From CAVQEG01 sp963711465 (GTDB taxonomy: Bacteria; Bacteroidota; Ignavibacteria; OLB7): 64,000 nt of DNA. The stretch covers positions 558,001-622,000 of the forward strand of contig CAVQEG010000001.1 of NCBI GenBank assembly GCA_963711465.1, given 5' to 3'. Position 1 is the stretch's first letter, and the number at the start of each line of letters is the position of its first letter. Under the pieces are notes generated by a model that searched no databases, was not told the origin of the DNA, and worked only from the letters and a program-made list of their open reading frames with translations. Made by a program: the position numbers and the translations under genes. Positions 24,188 through 35,200 of the stretch are shown piece by piece.

Positions 24188-25939
24188 TCAGTTGCTGGTC
24201 TTGCGAACGCGGGTGAGCTCGAGTCTGTCGAGAGGATCGACGGCATAGCCCGCGACCCACGGCTGGGTGAGCCGCTGCACGAGACTGTAGTAGAGGATCA
24301 CCCACGGGGCGTCGTCGAGGATCACGCGCTGGGCTTGAGCGTACATCGAGGCGCGCGTCGCCTCGTCGAGCGAAGGATCGAGCGCGGCGCGGTACAGGGA
24401 GTCGACCACGGGGTTGGAGTACCGGGTGTAGTTCGGTCCCTGGGGAGCCGCGTACGGGGAGTAGAACAGGGCGAGAAAATTCTCCGGGTGCGGGTAGTCG
24501 GCCATCCAGTTGGCTCGCCAGAACATGAGGCGGCCTTCGTCCCGAAGCTGGCGCTGTTGGGCACCGCTGAGCGGATCGAGCCGGACGTCGATGCCGATCG
24601 ACTTGAGCTGCGCCTGCACTGCTTCGGCGATCGAGGAGATGCGTTCGTCGCTGGTCAGCGTCAGCGTGATGGGAGGAAGTCCGTGCCCGTTGGGATAGCC
24701 GGCCGAGTCGAGCAGGCGGCGTGCGAGATCGGGATCGTAGTGGTATCCGTCGACCTTCTCCGCACCGGGCGTCGCCGGCGGGATCGGGCCGTAGACGCCC
24801 GGCGTCGCGCGACCACGCATCACGAAGTCGATGATCTTGCGACGGTCGATCGCGTAGTTGATCGCGCGCCGCAGCCGGGCGTTGCCGACGAAGGGAGAAT
24901 TCTTTGCTCCGTCGGTACCCTTGCCAAGCGTGAAACCGTAATACTCGACCGACATGCCCGGGGAGGAGTAGAGGTGGTACTTCGAGTAGCCGGGTGTAAG
25001 GGCCGTGCCGTCGGAGGTGAAGACCGCCTCGGCGTGCTTGGCGTCGATGAAGCTCAGCGCGTCGAGCCGCCCCTGCTCGAATTCGGTGAACTCCGTCGAG
25101 TGGTCACGAATGAAGCTGATCTCGACCGAGTCGAGATACGGCAGCTGCGTCCCCTGTGCATCGCGCTCGTAGTAGTTGGGATTGCGCGCCAGCACCATCT
25201 GCTGACCCTCGTCCCACGACGACAGGCGGAATGCTCCGGCACCGACCGGGTTACGGAAGAATTCCTTCCCGTAGTGCTCCACCGCCTCGTGCGGAACGAT
25301 GTAGCCGTACGGCATGCTGATCGTGCTGAGGAAGGGAGGGAACGGACGCTCGAGCTCGACCACGAACGTGGTGTCGTCAACGACGCGAAATCCGGAGACG
25401 TGTTCGGGCAGATCGGCCGCACCATCGCGGCGTGCCTCGTAGAATTCCTTCGCCCCCTTCACCTTGCCGAGGAAGAGCCATGCGCCGCTGGAGGCGGTCG
25501 CGGGATTGACCACGCGCTCGAAACTGTAGCGCACGTCCGATGCCGTCACCGTCCTGCCGACTCCTCCCGGAAACGCCGCGTCGTCGGCGAAGCGGACGTC
25601 GCTGCGAAGGTGGAACGTCCAGAGCAGCCCGTCGTCGCTGATGTCCCATCGCGAGGCCAGTCGCGGCACGACGCGCAGATCCGTGTCGAGACCGACCAGC
25701 CCGAGGTAGATCTGCTCGCCGACCCACCATGCCGCGCGGGCATTGATGCGGACCGGGTCGAGTGACGGCATCGGATCGGACTCGTTGTAGAAGAACACGT
25801 TCCGATGCGCCAGGTCGTCGGCTTCGCCGCCACCGCAGGAACCAAGCGCGACCGCAGCGACAATCGCCGCCACGGCCGACGCGAGGAGCCGCCTTGCTCG
25901 GGCGCGTCGATTGTCATCGGGCGTGAACACTCTGGGCAT
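24188..25939 (-). CDS. Family 5 solute-binding lipoprotein (peptide ABC transporter)
   Basis: A 583-residue binding protein anchored by a lipid at Cys35 (VALGSCGGG). The family-5 fold is recognised by PHEAVEHYGKEFFRNPVGAG, RRAINYAIDRRKI and RLASRWDISDDGLLWTFHLR. Such proteins capture oligopeptides or related compounds for an ABC importer. No permease or ATPase genes are in the window, so it may serve transporters encoded elsewhere. It follows a paralogue with 79 bases between. Confidence 0.9.
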   Translation of the reverse strand: MPRVFTPDDNRRARARRLLASAVAAIVAAVALGSCGGGEADDLAHRNVFFYNESDPMPSLDPVRINARAAWWVGEQIYLGLVGLDTDLRVVPRLASRWDISDDGLLWTFHLRSDVRFADDAAFPGGVGRTVTASDVRYSFERVVNPATASSGAWLFLGKVKGAKEFYEARRDGAADLPEHVSGFRVVDDTTFVVELERPFPPFLSTISMPYGYIVPHEAVEHYGKEFFRNPVGAGAFRLSSWDEGQQMVLARNPNYYERDAQGTQLPYLDSVEISFIRDHSTEFTEFEQGRLDALSFIDAKHAEAVFTSDGTALTPGYSKYHLYSSPGMSVEYYGFTLGKGTDGAKNSPFVGNARLRRAINYAIDRRKIIDFVMRGRATPGVYGPIPPATPGAEKVDGYHYDPDLARRLLDSAGYPNGHGLPPITLTLTSDERISSIAEAVQAQLKSIGIDVRLDPLSGAQQRQLRDEGRLMFWRANWMADYPHPENFLALFYSPYAAPQGPNYTRYSNPVVDSLYRAALDPSLDEATRASMYAQAQRVILDDAPWVILYYSLVQRLTQPWVAGYAVDPLDRLELTRVRKTSN

Positions 25940-26018
25940 GGAGAGCGGGAGATTCAGATGCTGTCTGATGATTGGGGAGGGACGCCGCCGGCGCGCGGAA
26001 GCAGGAGGGAAGGTGTGA

Positions 26019-27743
26019 TCAGTAAGCGTTGCTGTCGAACCACGTCCAGGTCAGATCGCGGCGGTCCATGGGATTGGAGGAATAATCACGGACGTAGGGC
26101 TGCACGAGCCGGTAGTCCATGTCGTGATAGATCAGCAGCAGTGGCGCGTCGTCCATGGCGACCTGCTCGGCCTGCTCATAGAGCCGCATTCGCGCAGAGT
26201 CGTTCTGCGTAGCCCGTGCCTGCTCGAAGATCCGGTCGAATTCGGGATTGCGGTAGCGTACCGAATTGATCGGCGACGGCCCCTTGTCCGGAATGTTCTT
26301 GCTCCACAGCAGGTTGAGGAAGTTCTCCGGATCGGGATAGTCCGCGATCCAGCCGAGCCGATAGAATGCCGCGTCACCGCGATCGACGATGTCCAGGTGC
26401 TGTCCCCATTCGAGTTCCTTCATACCCACGTCGATACCGAGTCCGACCGAGAGCATCTGCTGCACGGCGATGGCGACGTCGCGATTGCGTCCGCCGCCGG
26501 AGTTGAGCTGCAGTTCGATGTGCGGGAATCCCTTTCCGCCGGGGTACCCTGCCTCGGCCAGCAGTGCGCGGGCGGTGTCGAGGTTGTAGCTGTATCCGTG
26601 CACCGCCTCGGGGTCGTATCCCGGCATCGACGGAGGCACGATTCCGTGGATGGCCGGACCGGCCGCCTGTCCGTCGAGGACGTAGTTGATGATCTTGTTG
26701 CGATCGATGGCGAAGCAGAAAGCACGACGCACGCGCGGATCCTTGAACACGGCGCTCGTGTTGAGCATCCCGTAGTACTGCGTCGACAGCGCTTCGACCC
26801 TGTGGAGCTGGTAGTTCGCGTACTGCGGCGTCAGCTTCCCGTCGGTCGTTACCACGTTGCGGAAGGATGTGCTCGGAATGCGATAGCTCTCCTCGAGCTT
26901 GCCCTGCTTGAATTCGCGCAGCTGCGATTCCTCATCCTTGAGCGAGGAGAAGGTAATCTTGTCGAGGAACGGGAGCTGGTTTCCGTAGGAATCCGACCGC
27001 CAGTAGTGCGGATTGCGTACCAGCACGAGTTCCTGGTCCTTGTCCCAGTGATCGAGCACGAACGGGCCGGTGCCGACCAGATGGCCGAAGAAGTCCTTGC
27101 CGTAGTGCTCCACCGCCTCGTGGGGGTAGATGTAGCACATGCCCAGGGCGGGGTAGTACTTGAACGCGGCGAACGGTTTGAGCAGATCGATGGCGAAGGT
27201 GTAGCGGTCGACGACGCGGAAGCCGCTGACGCCTCCTGCCGCCGGTGCGCCGTTTCCGGTGCTGTGGTAGTAGTCGGTCGCACCCTGCACCTTGCCCAGG
27301 AAGTACGTCGCGCCCTTGGTCCCCGTCGTCGCGTCGAGAATTCGGTCGAAGCAGAACTTGATGTCCTTGGCGGTCATCTCCCGACCCTTTCCGTCGGGGA
27401 ACACGGGGGAATCCTGGAAGTGTATGCCGTGGCGCAGGTGGTAGGTGTAGCTCAGTCCGTCGTCGCTGACCTCCCAGCGCTCGGCCAGCTCGGGAACGAG
27501 CGTGAGGTTCGAGTCGAAGTCGACCAGCAGTTCGCAGATCTGGTTGACGACGTGGCTGGAGGGGGCATCGTTGAGTCCCACGGGGTCGAGCGTCTTGATC
27601 GACTCGACTTCATTCATGTGGTAATCACCGCCGTAGAACTTTCCGCCCTTGGCCGGATGCAGAACGGTCTGCTCTTCGCCACCGCAGGAGATCAGCAACA
27701 ATGAAATGGTAGTGAAGAGAAGCGCGCGCGTGGGCAACTGCAT
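26019..27743 (-). CDS. Second family 5 solute-binding lipoprotein
   Basis: A 574-residue paralogue of the next gene, with the lipid-anchor Cys at 20 (LLLISCGGE). The same landmarks occur: ELAERWEVSDDGLSYTYHLR, PHEAVEHYGKDFFGHLVGTG and RRAFCFAIDRNKIINYVLDG. Because sequence and length correspond throughout, a tandem duplication is likely. The ATG at 27743 is chosen because the signal peptide begins there; the long upstream extension of the frame looks non-coding. It is the first gene of the minus-strand run. Confidence 0.9.
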   Translation of the reverse strand: MQLPTRALLFTTISLLLISCGGEEQTVLHPAKGGKFYGGDYHMNEVESIKTLDPVGLNDAPSSHVVNQICELLVDFDSNLTLVPELAERWEVSDDGLSYTYHLRHGIHFQDSPVFPDGKGREMTAKDIKFCFDRILDATTGTKGATYFLGKVQGATDYYHSTGNGAPAAGGVSGFRVVDRYTFAIDLLKPFAAFKYYPALGMCYIYPHEAVEHYGKDFFGHLVGTGPFVLDHWDKDQELVLVRNPHYWRSDSYGNQLPFLDKITFSSLKDEESQLREFKQGKLEESYRIPSTSFRNVVTTDGKLTPQYANYQLHRVEALSTQYYGMLNTSAVFKDPRVRRAFCFAIDRNKIINYVLDGQAAGPAIHGIVPPSMPGYDPEAVHGYSYNLDTARALLAEAGYPGGKGFPHIELQLNSGGGRNRDVAIAVQQMLSVGLGIDVGMKELEWGQHLDIVDRGDAAFYRLGWIADYPDPENFLNLLWSKNIPDKGPSPINSVRYRNPEFDRIFEQARATQNDSARMRLYEQAEQVAMDDAPLLLIYHDMDYRLVQPYVRDYSSNPMDRRDLTWTWFDSNAY

Positions 27744-28061
27744 GTCGGATGGGAGAGGTTGGGCAATCGGTAGCTCCCAACATCGCCGATGGGCGAGCCG
27801 CGGACAACTAAATATTTTGTAATTGAGACCTCCGATCGGGAGCTCGGGGCGCCATCCGGAGCGGTTGTTTGGGCGACGTGGTAGAGCGACGGGTGCGGTG
27901 CGTATGAAGGAAATTTTTATGTTTGCGCGTTCGGTCATGAGGTCCAGCCGCACTGTCCACCGGTCCACGAATCCGTCTCCGAGGGGAGCGGATCGCCGCC
28001 CTGCCGTCGACTCCGTAGATTTGCCGCGATTGAATCGATCGCACACCGGCAGGAGCATGCA
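27744..28061. other. Divergent intergenic region with AT-rich core
   Basis: About 318 bases separate the solute-binding lipoprotein from the plus-strand membrane protein. An AT-rich core (about 27808-27832, CTAAATATTTTGTAATTG) stands out in an otherwise GC-rich region and may hold the minus-strand promoter, although no exact consensus is seen. The plus-strand promoter candidate is listed separately. Confidence 0.4.
27918..27925 (+). promoter_or_regulatory. Candidate -7 element
   Basis: TATGTTTG matches TAnnTTTG exactly and faces the gene at 28062. No TTG lies at the expected distance upstream, so this is only a partial promoter match. Confidence 0.35.
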
Positions 28062-28478
28062 GTGAACGACACCTCCCGCGAACCAGATTTCCTTCCACGA
28101 GCCGGCGCCGGCTGTCTGATACTCATCGGCGTGTTCATATCCGCGCTGTCGGCCGTCACGTTCTTCGGTGGCGGGGGTGCCTGGCTCGTCTACTTCATTC
28201 TCGGCGTCGGCTTTCTCGGATCGGGCGTGTTCTGGTATCGATACGTCCTCGACACCGAGTCACGTCTCACGCTGCAGCATGCGGAGAAGGAGATTCTCAA
28301 TGCTGCCCGCCAGCACGGCGGCGAGGTGACCGCAGCCCAGCTCGTACTGGAGACCTCGCTGTCGTCGTCGGAGGTCGAGCGGGCGCTGGCGCATCTGACG
28401 CGCCAGGGCGTGACACGGCCTGAGCTGCTGGAGGACGGCACGGTGAGCTACCGCTTCTCGGGTCTACTTCGCGAGTAA
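28062..28478 (+). CDS. Two-helix membrane protein with winged-helix-like tail
   Basis: A 138-residue protein. Two membrane helices (AGCLILIGVFISALSAVTFF, AWLVYFILGVGFLGSGVFWY) are followed by a cytosolic winged-helix-like region (EKEILNAARQHGGEVTAAQL, SSEVERALAHLTRQGV). The tail may bind DNA or a partner protein, but no family can be named. The GTG start is supported by AGGAG seven bases upstream. An ATG five bases before it runs into a stop after two codons. Confidence 0.6.
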   Translation: MNDTSREPDFLPRAGAGCLILIGVFISALSAVTFFGGGGAWLVYFILGVGFLGSGVFWYRYVLDTESRLTLQHAEKEILNAARQHGGEVTAAQLVLETSLSSSEVERALAHLTRQGVTRPELLEDGTVSYRFSGLLRE

Positions 28479-28625
28479 CCGGGTCCTCAGGGTCGGCGCC
28501 GCCGCCGGCCGCATGTGAACGTTTGTCCGCACGTACGACACTGCCGGGTCCACGTCCCCCGTCGGCAGCGACGTCGTCCCCAGGTCCAACTCCATTACGG
28601 CGTGCCAGGTGCGGAGCATCGCCGG

Positions 28626-31532
28626 ATGGAACCATCGGTCCAGACTCCAATGTGCACGCTCCGCTCCGCTCTGGTCGCGGTGGCGCTGATGTCGTTCGTG
28701 GCAGCGACAGCACGCGCCCAGACCGCTCTCGCACCGGACGCAATGATGCCGCGAGGCGCCAATCGTGGCGATGTCGCCTGGCATCAGATCCAGACCGACC
28801 ACTTCCTGATCGTCTTCCACGACGGCCTTCTGCAGCAGGCCCGGCGGGCCGCGGCCATCGCCGAGGCAATTCGTCCGGCTGTCATCGCCAGTCTCGGATT
28901 CACTCCCGAAGCCCGAATTCCCATCTACCTCTCGAACCTCGATGCAGTGCCGAACGCGATTGCCGTGTCCGACCGCTACATCTACATCTGGATGCGGGGT
29001 GTGCTCGACGCTGCGCCGTTCGGCAGCGTTCGTGCCGCGGGCCGTTCGATGTGGTTGCGCTCAGCGATCACGCACGAATTCACCCACATCGCCATCGAGT
29101 CTGCCACGTCCGACGTCGCGCGCGCTCTCGGAGCCGGCGGTGTCCCCCGATGGTTCCACGAAGGAGTGGCGCGGTTGATGGAACCCGACGGCTGGACGAC
29201 GGATGTGGATGGGGTGCTCCGCGCAGCAGCCGCCAGGGGCATGTTCTCCTACGATGAACTCGCCTCCGGTGCCGTGGGTGGAACGCTCGTCTACGAGGGC
29301 GGACACGCGCTCGTGCGGTTCATGCTCGATCGGTACGGATCGGACGTGCTTCAAAAAATCCTGCTGCACCGGACGTCGACGGGACTCTACGACTTCCCGG
29401 AGGCCGTTCGATCGGCGACGAACCGCTCGGTAGAGGAGGTGTTCGATGAGTGGCGATCGACGGTCACGACCCTGTATGCGATCGAAAACGCGGCGCGTGA
29501 ACCGATCCGGGACGTCGGACGCACGGCGGCGATTCCATGGTCACGGGCCGACTGGATCGCCGCGTCCGGAGATGGCGGCGATGTGGCGGCAACGATCGCG
29601 TCGTCCGACGGACGGCGCCGCATCGAGGTGGGCTCGGTCGGCGGTGACGGTGCTCCGACACGTACGCTGGTCGACCGGATCGGTATCGACGACCAGATCT
29701 CCTGGAGCCCCGACGGCAGCGCGATCGTTTATTCGTGTCTCCACCATGGTTCGCACAGGGCGCTTGTGCAGGACCTCTACGTGATCGGGACGGATGGCAG
29801 TGCTTCGCGCCGGCTGACGAGCGACGCGAATCTCTCCGATCCGGCCTGGAGCCCCGACGGAAGCCGCATCGTGGCCGTCGTTCGACGGCTCGGGCACGAC
29901 GACCTCGTGACGGTTGATCCTCGCAGCGGAGACGTGCGGGCGCTCACCGACTTCGACGATGGTTTCGAGGTGTCGGACCCGACGTGGAGTCCCGACGGGC
30001 GGCGCATTGCCTTCAGCATGCTCGACGAGCAGGGTCGGCGAAACATCGCAACGATCGGCTCTAACGGACGGGGATTGCGGATGCTCAGCGACGACGGGCA
30101 GAACGACCGTCGGCCGGCATACTCTCCGGACGGCCGGAGTGTGGCCTACGCGAGCGACGAGGGCGGCGTATCGAACATCGTGGTTGTCGACGTCGACGGC
30201 ACGCGGCGTCGGTGGTTGAGCGATTCGGATCTCGGCGTATGGGGCGCGCGCTGGGTGCATGGGGGCGACTCGGTGGAGGCGGTCGGCTTCGACCATGCGG
30301 GAGAAATTCGGGCGGTGGTCATCTCGGCGGATCAATCGGTCCGTCGGGCACGGATCCCTGCGTTGGCGGCACGGTTTGCCGGCTGGAGGAGCGTACGGCC
30401 ACCGGTGCCGGTCGAACCGACGGCGACCGAAGGTGCATCGGTTGCGGTGCGATCCGAAGGCTACGATGCGGCGGAGCACATCTCGACGTTGCTGCCGTTT
30501 GTACCGCTTGCGGGGACGGATCGGACGCGGGACGGCGCGTCTGCCGGGGTACGGGTTGGCGCGATGACAGTCTGGCGCGATCCGCTTCAGCGACACACGA
30601 TCGTAGCGGAGGCGGACGTGGGGACGGTATCGTGGCAACCGGGCGGGGAGGTGATGTACGTCAACCGGACGATGTCGACGACGATTGCGATCGACGGCGA
30701 TCTGTCATTCGGCTACAGCGGGCAACTCTGCGGGCATCCGGTCTACGAGCGGCACCTTGGTGTGTCCGTTATTGCATCCTACGACATTCCTCACCCGGAC
30801 GTTTTCAACCTCGACGCCGTCGTCTCGGCGGCCATTCACAGACGGTCCCTTCGACCATGGAACACGGCCGAGTGGACCGCCCAGGACGCGGCCACACCGG
30901 AATCCGCGGACCTCACGGAACTGGCGTTCGACTACGACCTTCGCTTCGGCGCGGGCAGATTCAGCGCGGGTCTGGTGCGAAGCGAGCCGTTGCTGGGGAG
31001 CGACCGCGCCTACACGCGGCTGTCGGTCGATCTCGACGCGCCGCACGTGTCGGCACTCGGCATCAGATGGAGCGCGGGAGTCGATCTTGCGGCGCAGTGG
31101 GGTGCGTCGGTCTCGCAGGAGCAGCTCGGACTGACGAGCGTGGACGAATTCGACGGAGGGTTCTCACCATCGTCACTGCTGGGGTTCGATGAGGCGGTCC
31201 GACGCTACAGGATGCCAGGAGTACGACGCGAGGTCAGCGGCAACGCCGTGGCGCTGGCGACGCTCGGCCCCGTGTTCGACCTCGAACGGCTCACGCGTGC
31301 GGTGCCGGTGGTCCGATCGGTTCGCATCGAATTCATCCCCTTCATCGATGCGGCCGCCGTATCGGTGCCGCAGGCCGAGGATGCGTTCGCCTGGTCGGTC
31401 GGCATGGAGCTGCGCACGTGGCTCTGGAGCGATTTCCGGGTGGATGCCGGGTTGGCATTCGAGGCCGCCACGGGGCGAGGCGACCCGTATCTTCGCCTGA
31501 GCAGACGATTCGATCTCTTTGGCGTCCGATAG
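28626..31532 (+). CDS. Peptidase-MA-like metalloprotease with TolB propeller and barrel
   Basis: A 968-residue exported protein. The signal peptide is near 9-32 (ALVAVALMSFVAATARAQ). Residues about 50-270 resemble the gluzincin zinc-peptidase (peptidase MA) domain, with HEFTH near 150 and WFHEGVA supplying the third zinc ligand. Residues about 350-560 carry repeated PD40/TolB motifs (SWSPDGSAIVYS, AWSPDGSRIVAV, TWSPDGRRIAFS, AYSPDGRSVAYAS). The last 330 residues have the alternating pattern of an outer-membrane beta-barrel ending in DLFGVR. A role at the outer membrane is likely; the substrate is unknown. The ATG at 28626 has GGAG in front; one 8 codons later is also possible. Paralogue of 32276-35419. 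Confidence 0.72.
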   Translation: MEPSVQTPMCTLRSALVAVALMSFVAATARAQTALAPDAMMPRGANRGDVAWHQIQTDHFLIVFHDGLLQQARRAAAIAEAIRPAVIASLGFTPEARIPIYLSNLDAVPNAIAVSDRYIYIWMRGVLDAAPFGSVRAAGRSMWLRSAITHEFTHIAIESATSDVARALGAGGVPRWFHEGVARLMEPDGWTTDVDGVLRAAAARGMFSYDELASGAVGGTLVYEGGHALVRFMLDRYGSDVLQKILLHRTSTGLYDFPEAVRSATNRSVEEVFDEWRSTVTTLYAIENAAREPIRDVGRTAAIPWSRADWIAASGDGGDVAATIASSDGRRRIEVGSVGGDGAPTRTLVDRIGIDDQISWSPDGSAIVYSCLHHGSHRALVQDLYVIGTDGSASRRLTSDANLSDPAWSPDGSRIVAVVRRLGHDDLVTVDPRSGDVRALTDFDDGFEVSDPTWSPDGRRIAFSMLDEQGRRNIATIGSNGRGLRMLSDDGQNDRRPAYSPDGRSVAYASDEGGVSNIVVVDVDGTRRRWLSDSDLGVWGARWVHGGDSVEAVGFDHAGEIRAVVISADQSVRRARIPALAARFAGWRSVRPPVPVEPTATEGASVAVRSEGYDAAEHISTLLPFVPLAGTDRTRDGASAGVRVGAMTVWRDPLQRHTIVAEADVGTVSWQPGGEVMYVNRTMSTTIAIDGDLSFGYSGQLCGHPVYERHLGVSVIASYDIPHPDVFNLDAVVSAAIHRRSLRPWNTAEWTAQDAATPESADLTELAFDYDLRFGAGRFSAGLVRSEPLLGSDRAYTRLSVDLDAPHVSALGIRWSAGVDLAAQWGASVSQEQLGLTSVDEFDGGFSPSSLLGFDEAVRRYRMPGVRREVSGNAVALATLGPVFDLERLTRAVPVVRSVRIEFIPFIDAAAVSVPQAEDAFAWSVGMELRTWLWSDFRVDAGLAFEAATGRGDPYLRLSRRFDLFGVR

Positions 31533-31542
31533 CACCAGTCGT

Positions 31543-32019
31543 ATGGAATTCATTCAGTCGATCCGGCGTATCGTCGGAACCGAGGAGCTGCTCGTCCCGA
31601 GCAATGCGGTCCTCGCAACCAACGCCGCCGGGCACCTGCTGCTTCAACTTCGATCAAACGTGCCACTGTGGGGTCTGCCCGGAGGCATCATGGACATCGG
31701 GGAATCCGCCCTGGACTCGGCACGTCGCGAGCTGCGGGAGGAGACGGGACTCGACGCGGGCGATATGACGTTCTTCGGACTGTATTCCGGGCCGCAATAC
31801 AGAACGACCTATCCCAACGGCGACCGGCTCGCGATCGTGCAGCTGGTGTTCCTCACCACGGTGGGCGAGGAGGATCCCGTCGCCGATCATGAATCCGAGG
31901 ACCTACGGTACTTCCCGGTCGATCGCCTTCCCGGCTCGATCAATCCGCACCACCATCAACCGCTGTGCGACTACATCGACTACCTCCGCGGCGCACGCCG
32001 TCTCCCGGTGATCTCCTGA
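31543..32019 (+). CDS. Nudix hydrolase
   Basis: A 158-residue cytoplasmic hydrolase with a Nudix box: GGIMDIGESALDSARRELRE followed by ETGL, with the expected Gly, Glu and REL-x-EE residues. Family members hydrolyse nucleoside diphosphate-linked compounds. The absence of an extra domain and the short length do not allow a substrate call. The ATG at 31543 lies 10 bases after the stop of the propeller protein, suggesting one transcript. Confidence 0.87.
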   Translation: MEFIQSIRRIVGTEELLVPSNAVLATNAAGHLLLQLRSNVPLWGLPGGIMDIGESALDSARRELREETGLDAGDMTFFGLYSGPQYRTTYPNGDRLAIVQLVFLTTVGEEDPVADHESEDLRYFPVDRLPGSINPHHHQPLCDYIDYLRGARRLPVIS

Positions 32020-32275
32020 GCGAAGCATGACGACGGTCGTTGCGTGCAGTCGACCGATGCGCGTTGTTGTCGGGTGAGATGACCCTGCGTATGCCGGCGC
32101 AGGTGATCGGGCGGCCGCCGCTCACACGACGGCCGGGCGAAACAACCGACGCCCTTCGAGTGTCATCTGAATTCCCCATGCACCGAGGCAATCCGCGCGT
32201 TGCAGTTGGCGTCTCACTTTAGTATATCCGGTTTCTTCTACCGCTTGGACGTCCCAATTCTCCCGACCGATTCCA

Positions 32276-35200
32276 ATGAGCAGATTGCATAGATCGTTTG
32301 AACTGTGCCTCGCACCAGCCATGGCAGTCCTCGCGCTGCTCATCGTGGGCACGACACCCGCCGGTGCCCAGCAGTTCGGCAAGAACAAGGTGCAGTACCG
32401 CAGCTTCGACTGGAAGTACATCCAGACCACGCACTTCGACATCTACTTCTACGATTCCTCCGGCTACTACCTGGCCAACTTTGCCGCGCACGTGGCAGAG
32501 AACGCGCTGGAGCAGATCGAGGGACATCTGCACTACCAGATCACCGACCGCATTCCCATCGTCGTCTACCGATCCCACAACGACTTCCAGCAGACCAACG
32601 TCGTCGGCGAGTACATGCCGGAGGGAGTCGGTGGCGTCACCGAGCTGTTCAAGAATCGCGTGGTGGTTCCCTACGAGGGAGACTGGGAGAAATTCCGGCA
32701 CGTCGTCCACCACGAGCTGGTGCATGCGGTGCTCAACGACAAGTTCTACGGGGGTTCGATCCAGTCGCTTATCACCAACAACGTGCGGTTCATGCTTCCG
32801 ATCTGGATGAATGAGGGGCTGGCCGAATACGAATCGGAGCACGGCTACGACATCGAGACGGATATGTTCATCCGCGACGCGGTCATCGGCGGATACCTTC
32901 CGAGTCTGTCGCAGCTCGACGGGTACTTCGCCTATCGTGGCGGGCAGGCGTTCTACTGGTATGTCGAGAAGACGTACGGACGCGACAAGATCGGCGAGCT
33001 GCTCAACCGCGCGAAGGTCAGCGGCAGTCTCGATCAGGCGTTCATCGGTGCCTTCGGCAAGACCGTCGATGAATTCTCCAAGCAGTGGATGTACGACCTG
33101 AAGAAGATCTACTGGCCGGACATCGCCGATCGTCAACGGCCGATTGACTTCGCGGTGAACCTCACCGACCACGAGAAGACCGAATCGTACTTCAATACGT
33201 CGCCGGCGTTGTCTCCAAACGGCGACCGCCTCGCCTTCATCTCGGATTTCGACGGGCCCCGGTCGGTCTACGTGATGGACGTGACGACGCATCAGGTTCA
33301 ACGGATCGTCGAGGGCGAAACCAATTCCGACTTCGAGGAGCTCCATCTGATCTCTCCCGGCATTGCGTGGAGTCCGGACGGACACCAGATCGCCTTCTCG
33401 GCAAAGTCCAGCGGCAGCGACGTGATCTACGTGATCGACGTTGACCGCGACACGAGACGGGAGATCGATCTCGACATGGACGCCATCTACTCGGTCGACT
33501 GGTCGCGCGACGGGCGCCGCCTCGCCTTCGAGGGCATCCACGGCTCGAGTTCGGACATCTACACCTACGACCTGACAAACGATTCACTGGCCAACCTCAC
33601 CGCCGACGTCTACTCCGACTACGATCCGCACTGGGCGCCTGACAGCCGGACGGTCTACTTCCTGTCGGATCGACGCGGGCATGCGGTACGGAGCTCGACG
33701 TCGTCGAATCTGCTGGTCTGGAATTACGACTATGACGCGTGTGACATCTACTCGATCGACGCCGACACCTACGCGCTGAAGCGAATCACCAACAGCGACG
33801 ACGTACGCGAGAGTTCGCCGATTCCGGGAGCGGACGGTCGGCTGATCTACGTGTCGGAGAAGAACGGCATCGACAACATCTACGTGGTCGACCAGCCGGG
33901 TGGCACGCCGCGGCCGATCACCAATTCGATCAGTGGAATCAAGCAGCTGTCGGTATCACGCGACGGAAGTCGACTCGCCTTCAACGCCTGGAACACCAGC
34001 GGCTACGACATCTTCATGATGCGCATGCCGTATGATTCCCACATGGATGTCGCGTCGCTGGCGCCGACCAAATTCGTCCTGCATGCGCGCGGAGACAGCC
34101 GAGCAGATTCAACGGCTCGTCCGGCATCCGGTGTCGATTCGGCCGTCACCGTCGTGACCGACGTCGGCTCCTACGGTCGCGTGCGGGTCGATCCCACTGA
34201 GAGCGTCGCGATGCGGGACCAGTCGACCACACCCGTACTGCCGGCGACCTCGAGCAGTTCGGCCGGATCGATGGATCCTCCCAGGGACGCGCTCACCTCG
34301 ACGGGTGAATACCGCATCAAGGACTACAAGCTTCGCTTCACGCCCGACATCATTCAGGCGACCGGTAACTACAGCTCCTTCTACGGTGTGCAGGGCGTCG
34401 TTCAGATGCTCTTCAGCGACATGCTGGGCAACCATCAGTTGTATCTCGCCTCCAACCTCCAGCTCGATCTGAAGAACAGCGACTTCATCCTCAGCTACGC
34501 GTACCTGCCGGAGAGGATCGACTACCAGTTCGGACTCTTCCAGTCCTCGCAACTGCTGTGGGTACGCGAACCGGAGGGATCGCTGGCGCTGACGCGGTTC
34601 CGGCAGTTCGGGGCCAGCGCCACCGCATCGCGACCGTTCGACCGCTTCAGTCGGATCGACGCCTCCCTCACGGGCTTCGGCGTCACACGTGAGGCCGTCG
34701 CGGAGTCGACACTGCCGGATCAGTCCAAGCCGGTGCTCGTTCCAAGCATCTCCTACGTGTTCGACAACACTGAGAACTGGGCGTTCGGGCCGGTGGCGGG
34801 GTCGCGCTACGACATCACGGTCTCGGCGAGTCCGAAGCTCGGACCCGACGGCGTGGGATTCGTCACGCTGATGGGGGACATGCGGCATTACGTGGACCTG
34901 GGAAACCAGTACAGTCTGGCGCTTCGGGGTGCCGGCGGGGCGAGCTTCGGCCCGGGACCCCAGCGGTTCATGATCGGTGGTGTCGACAACTGGCTCAACT
35001 GGGATTACACCGACCGGATGCCGATCGAGAACGCGGAGGACTTCACCTTCCTCACGCCGAGCAATCCGCTGCGGGGCTTCGACTTCGGTCAGCAGATCGG
35101 CTCGAAGTATTTCCTTGGGAATATGGAGTTGCGCTTCCCGCTCTTCCGGGCGCTGGTGACCGGTCCACTGCCGATGCTCTTCCAGTACGTTTCCGGCGCT

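Noticed and set aside
27744..28058. N-terminal extension of the second solute-binding protein
   Set aside because: The frame is open, but a clean lipoprotein signal begins at 27743 and the upstream part is Arg/Pro-rich without family resemblance.
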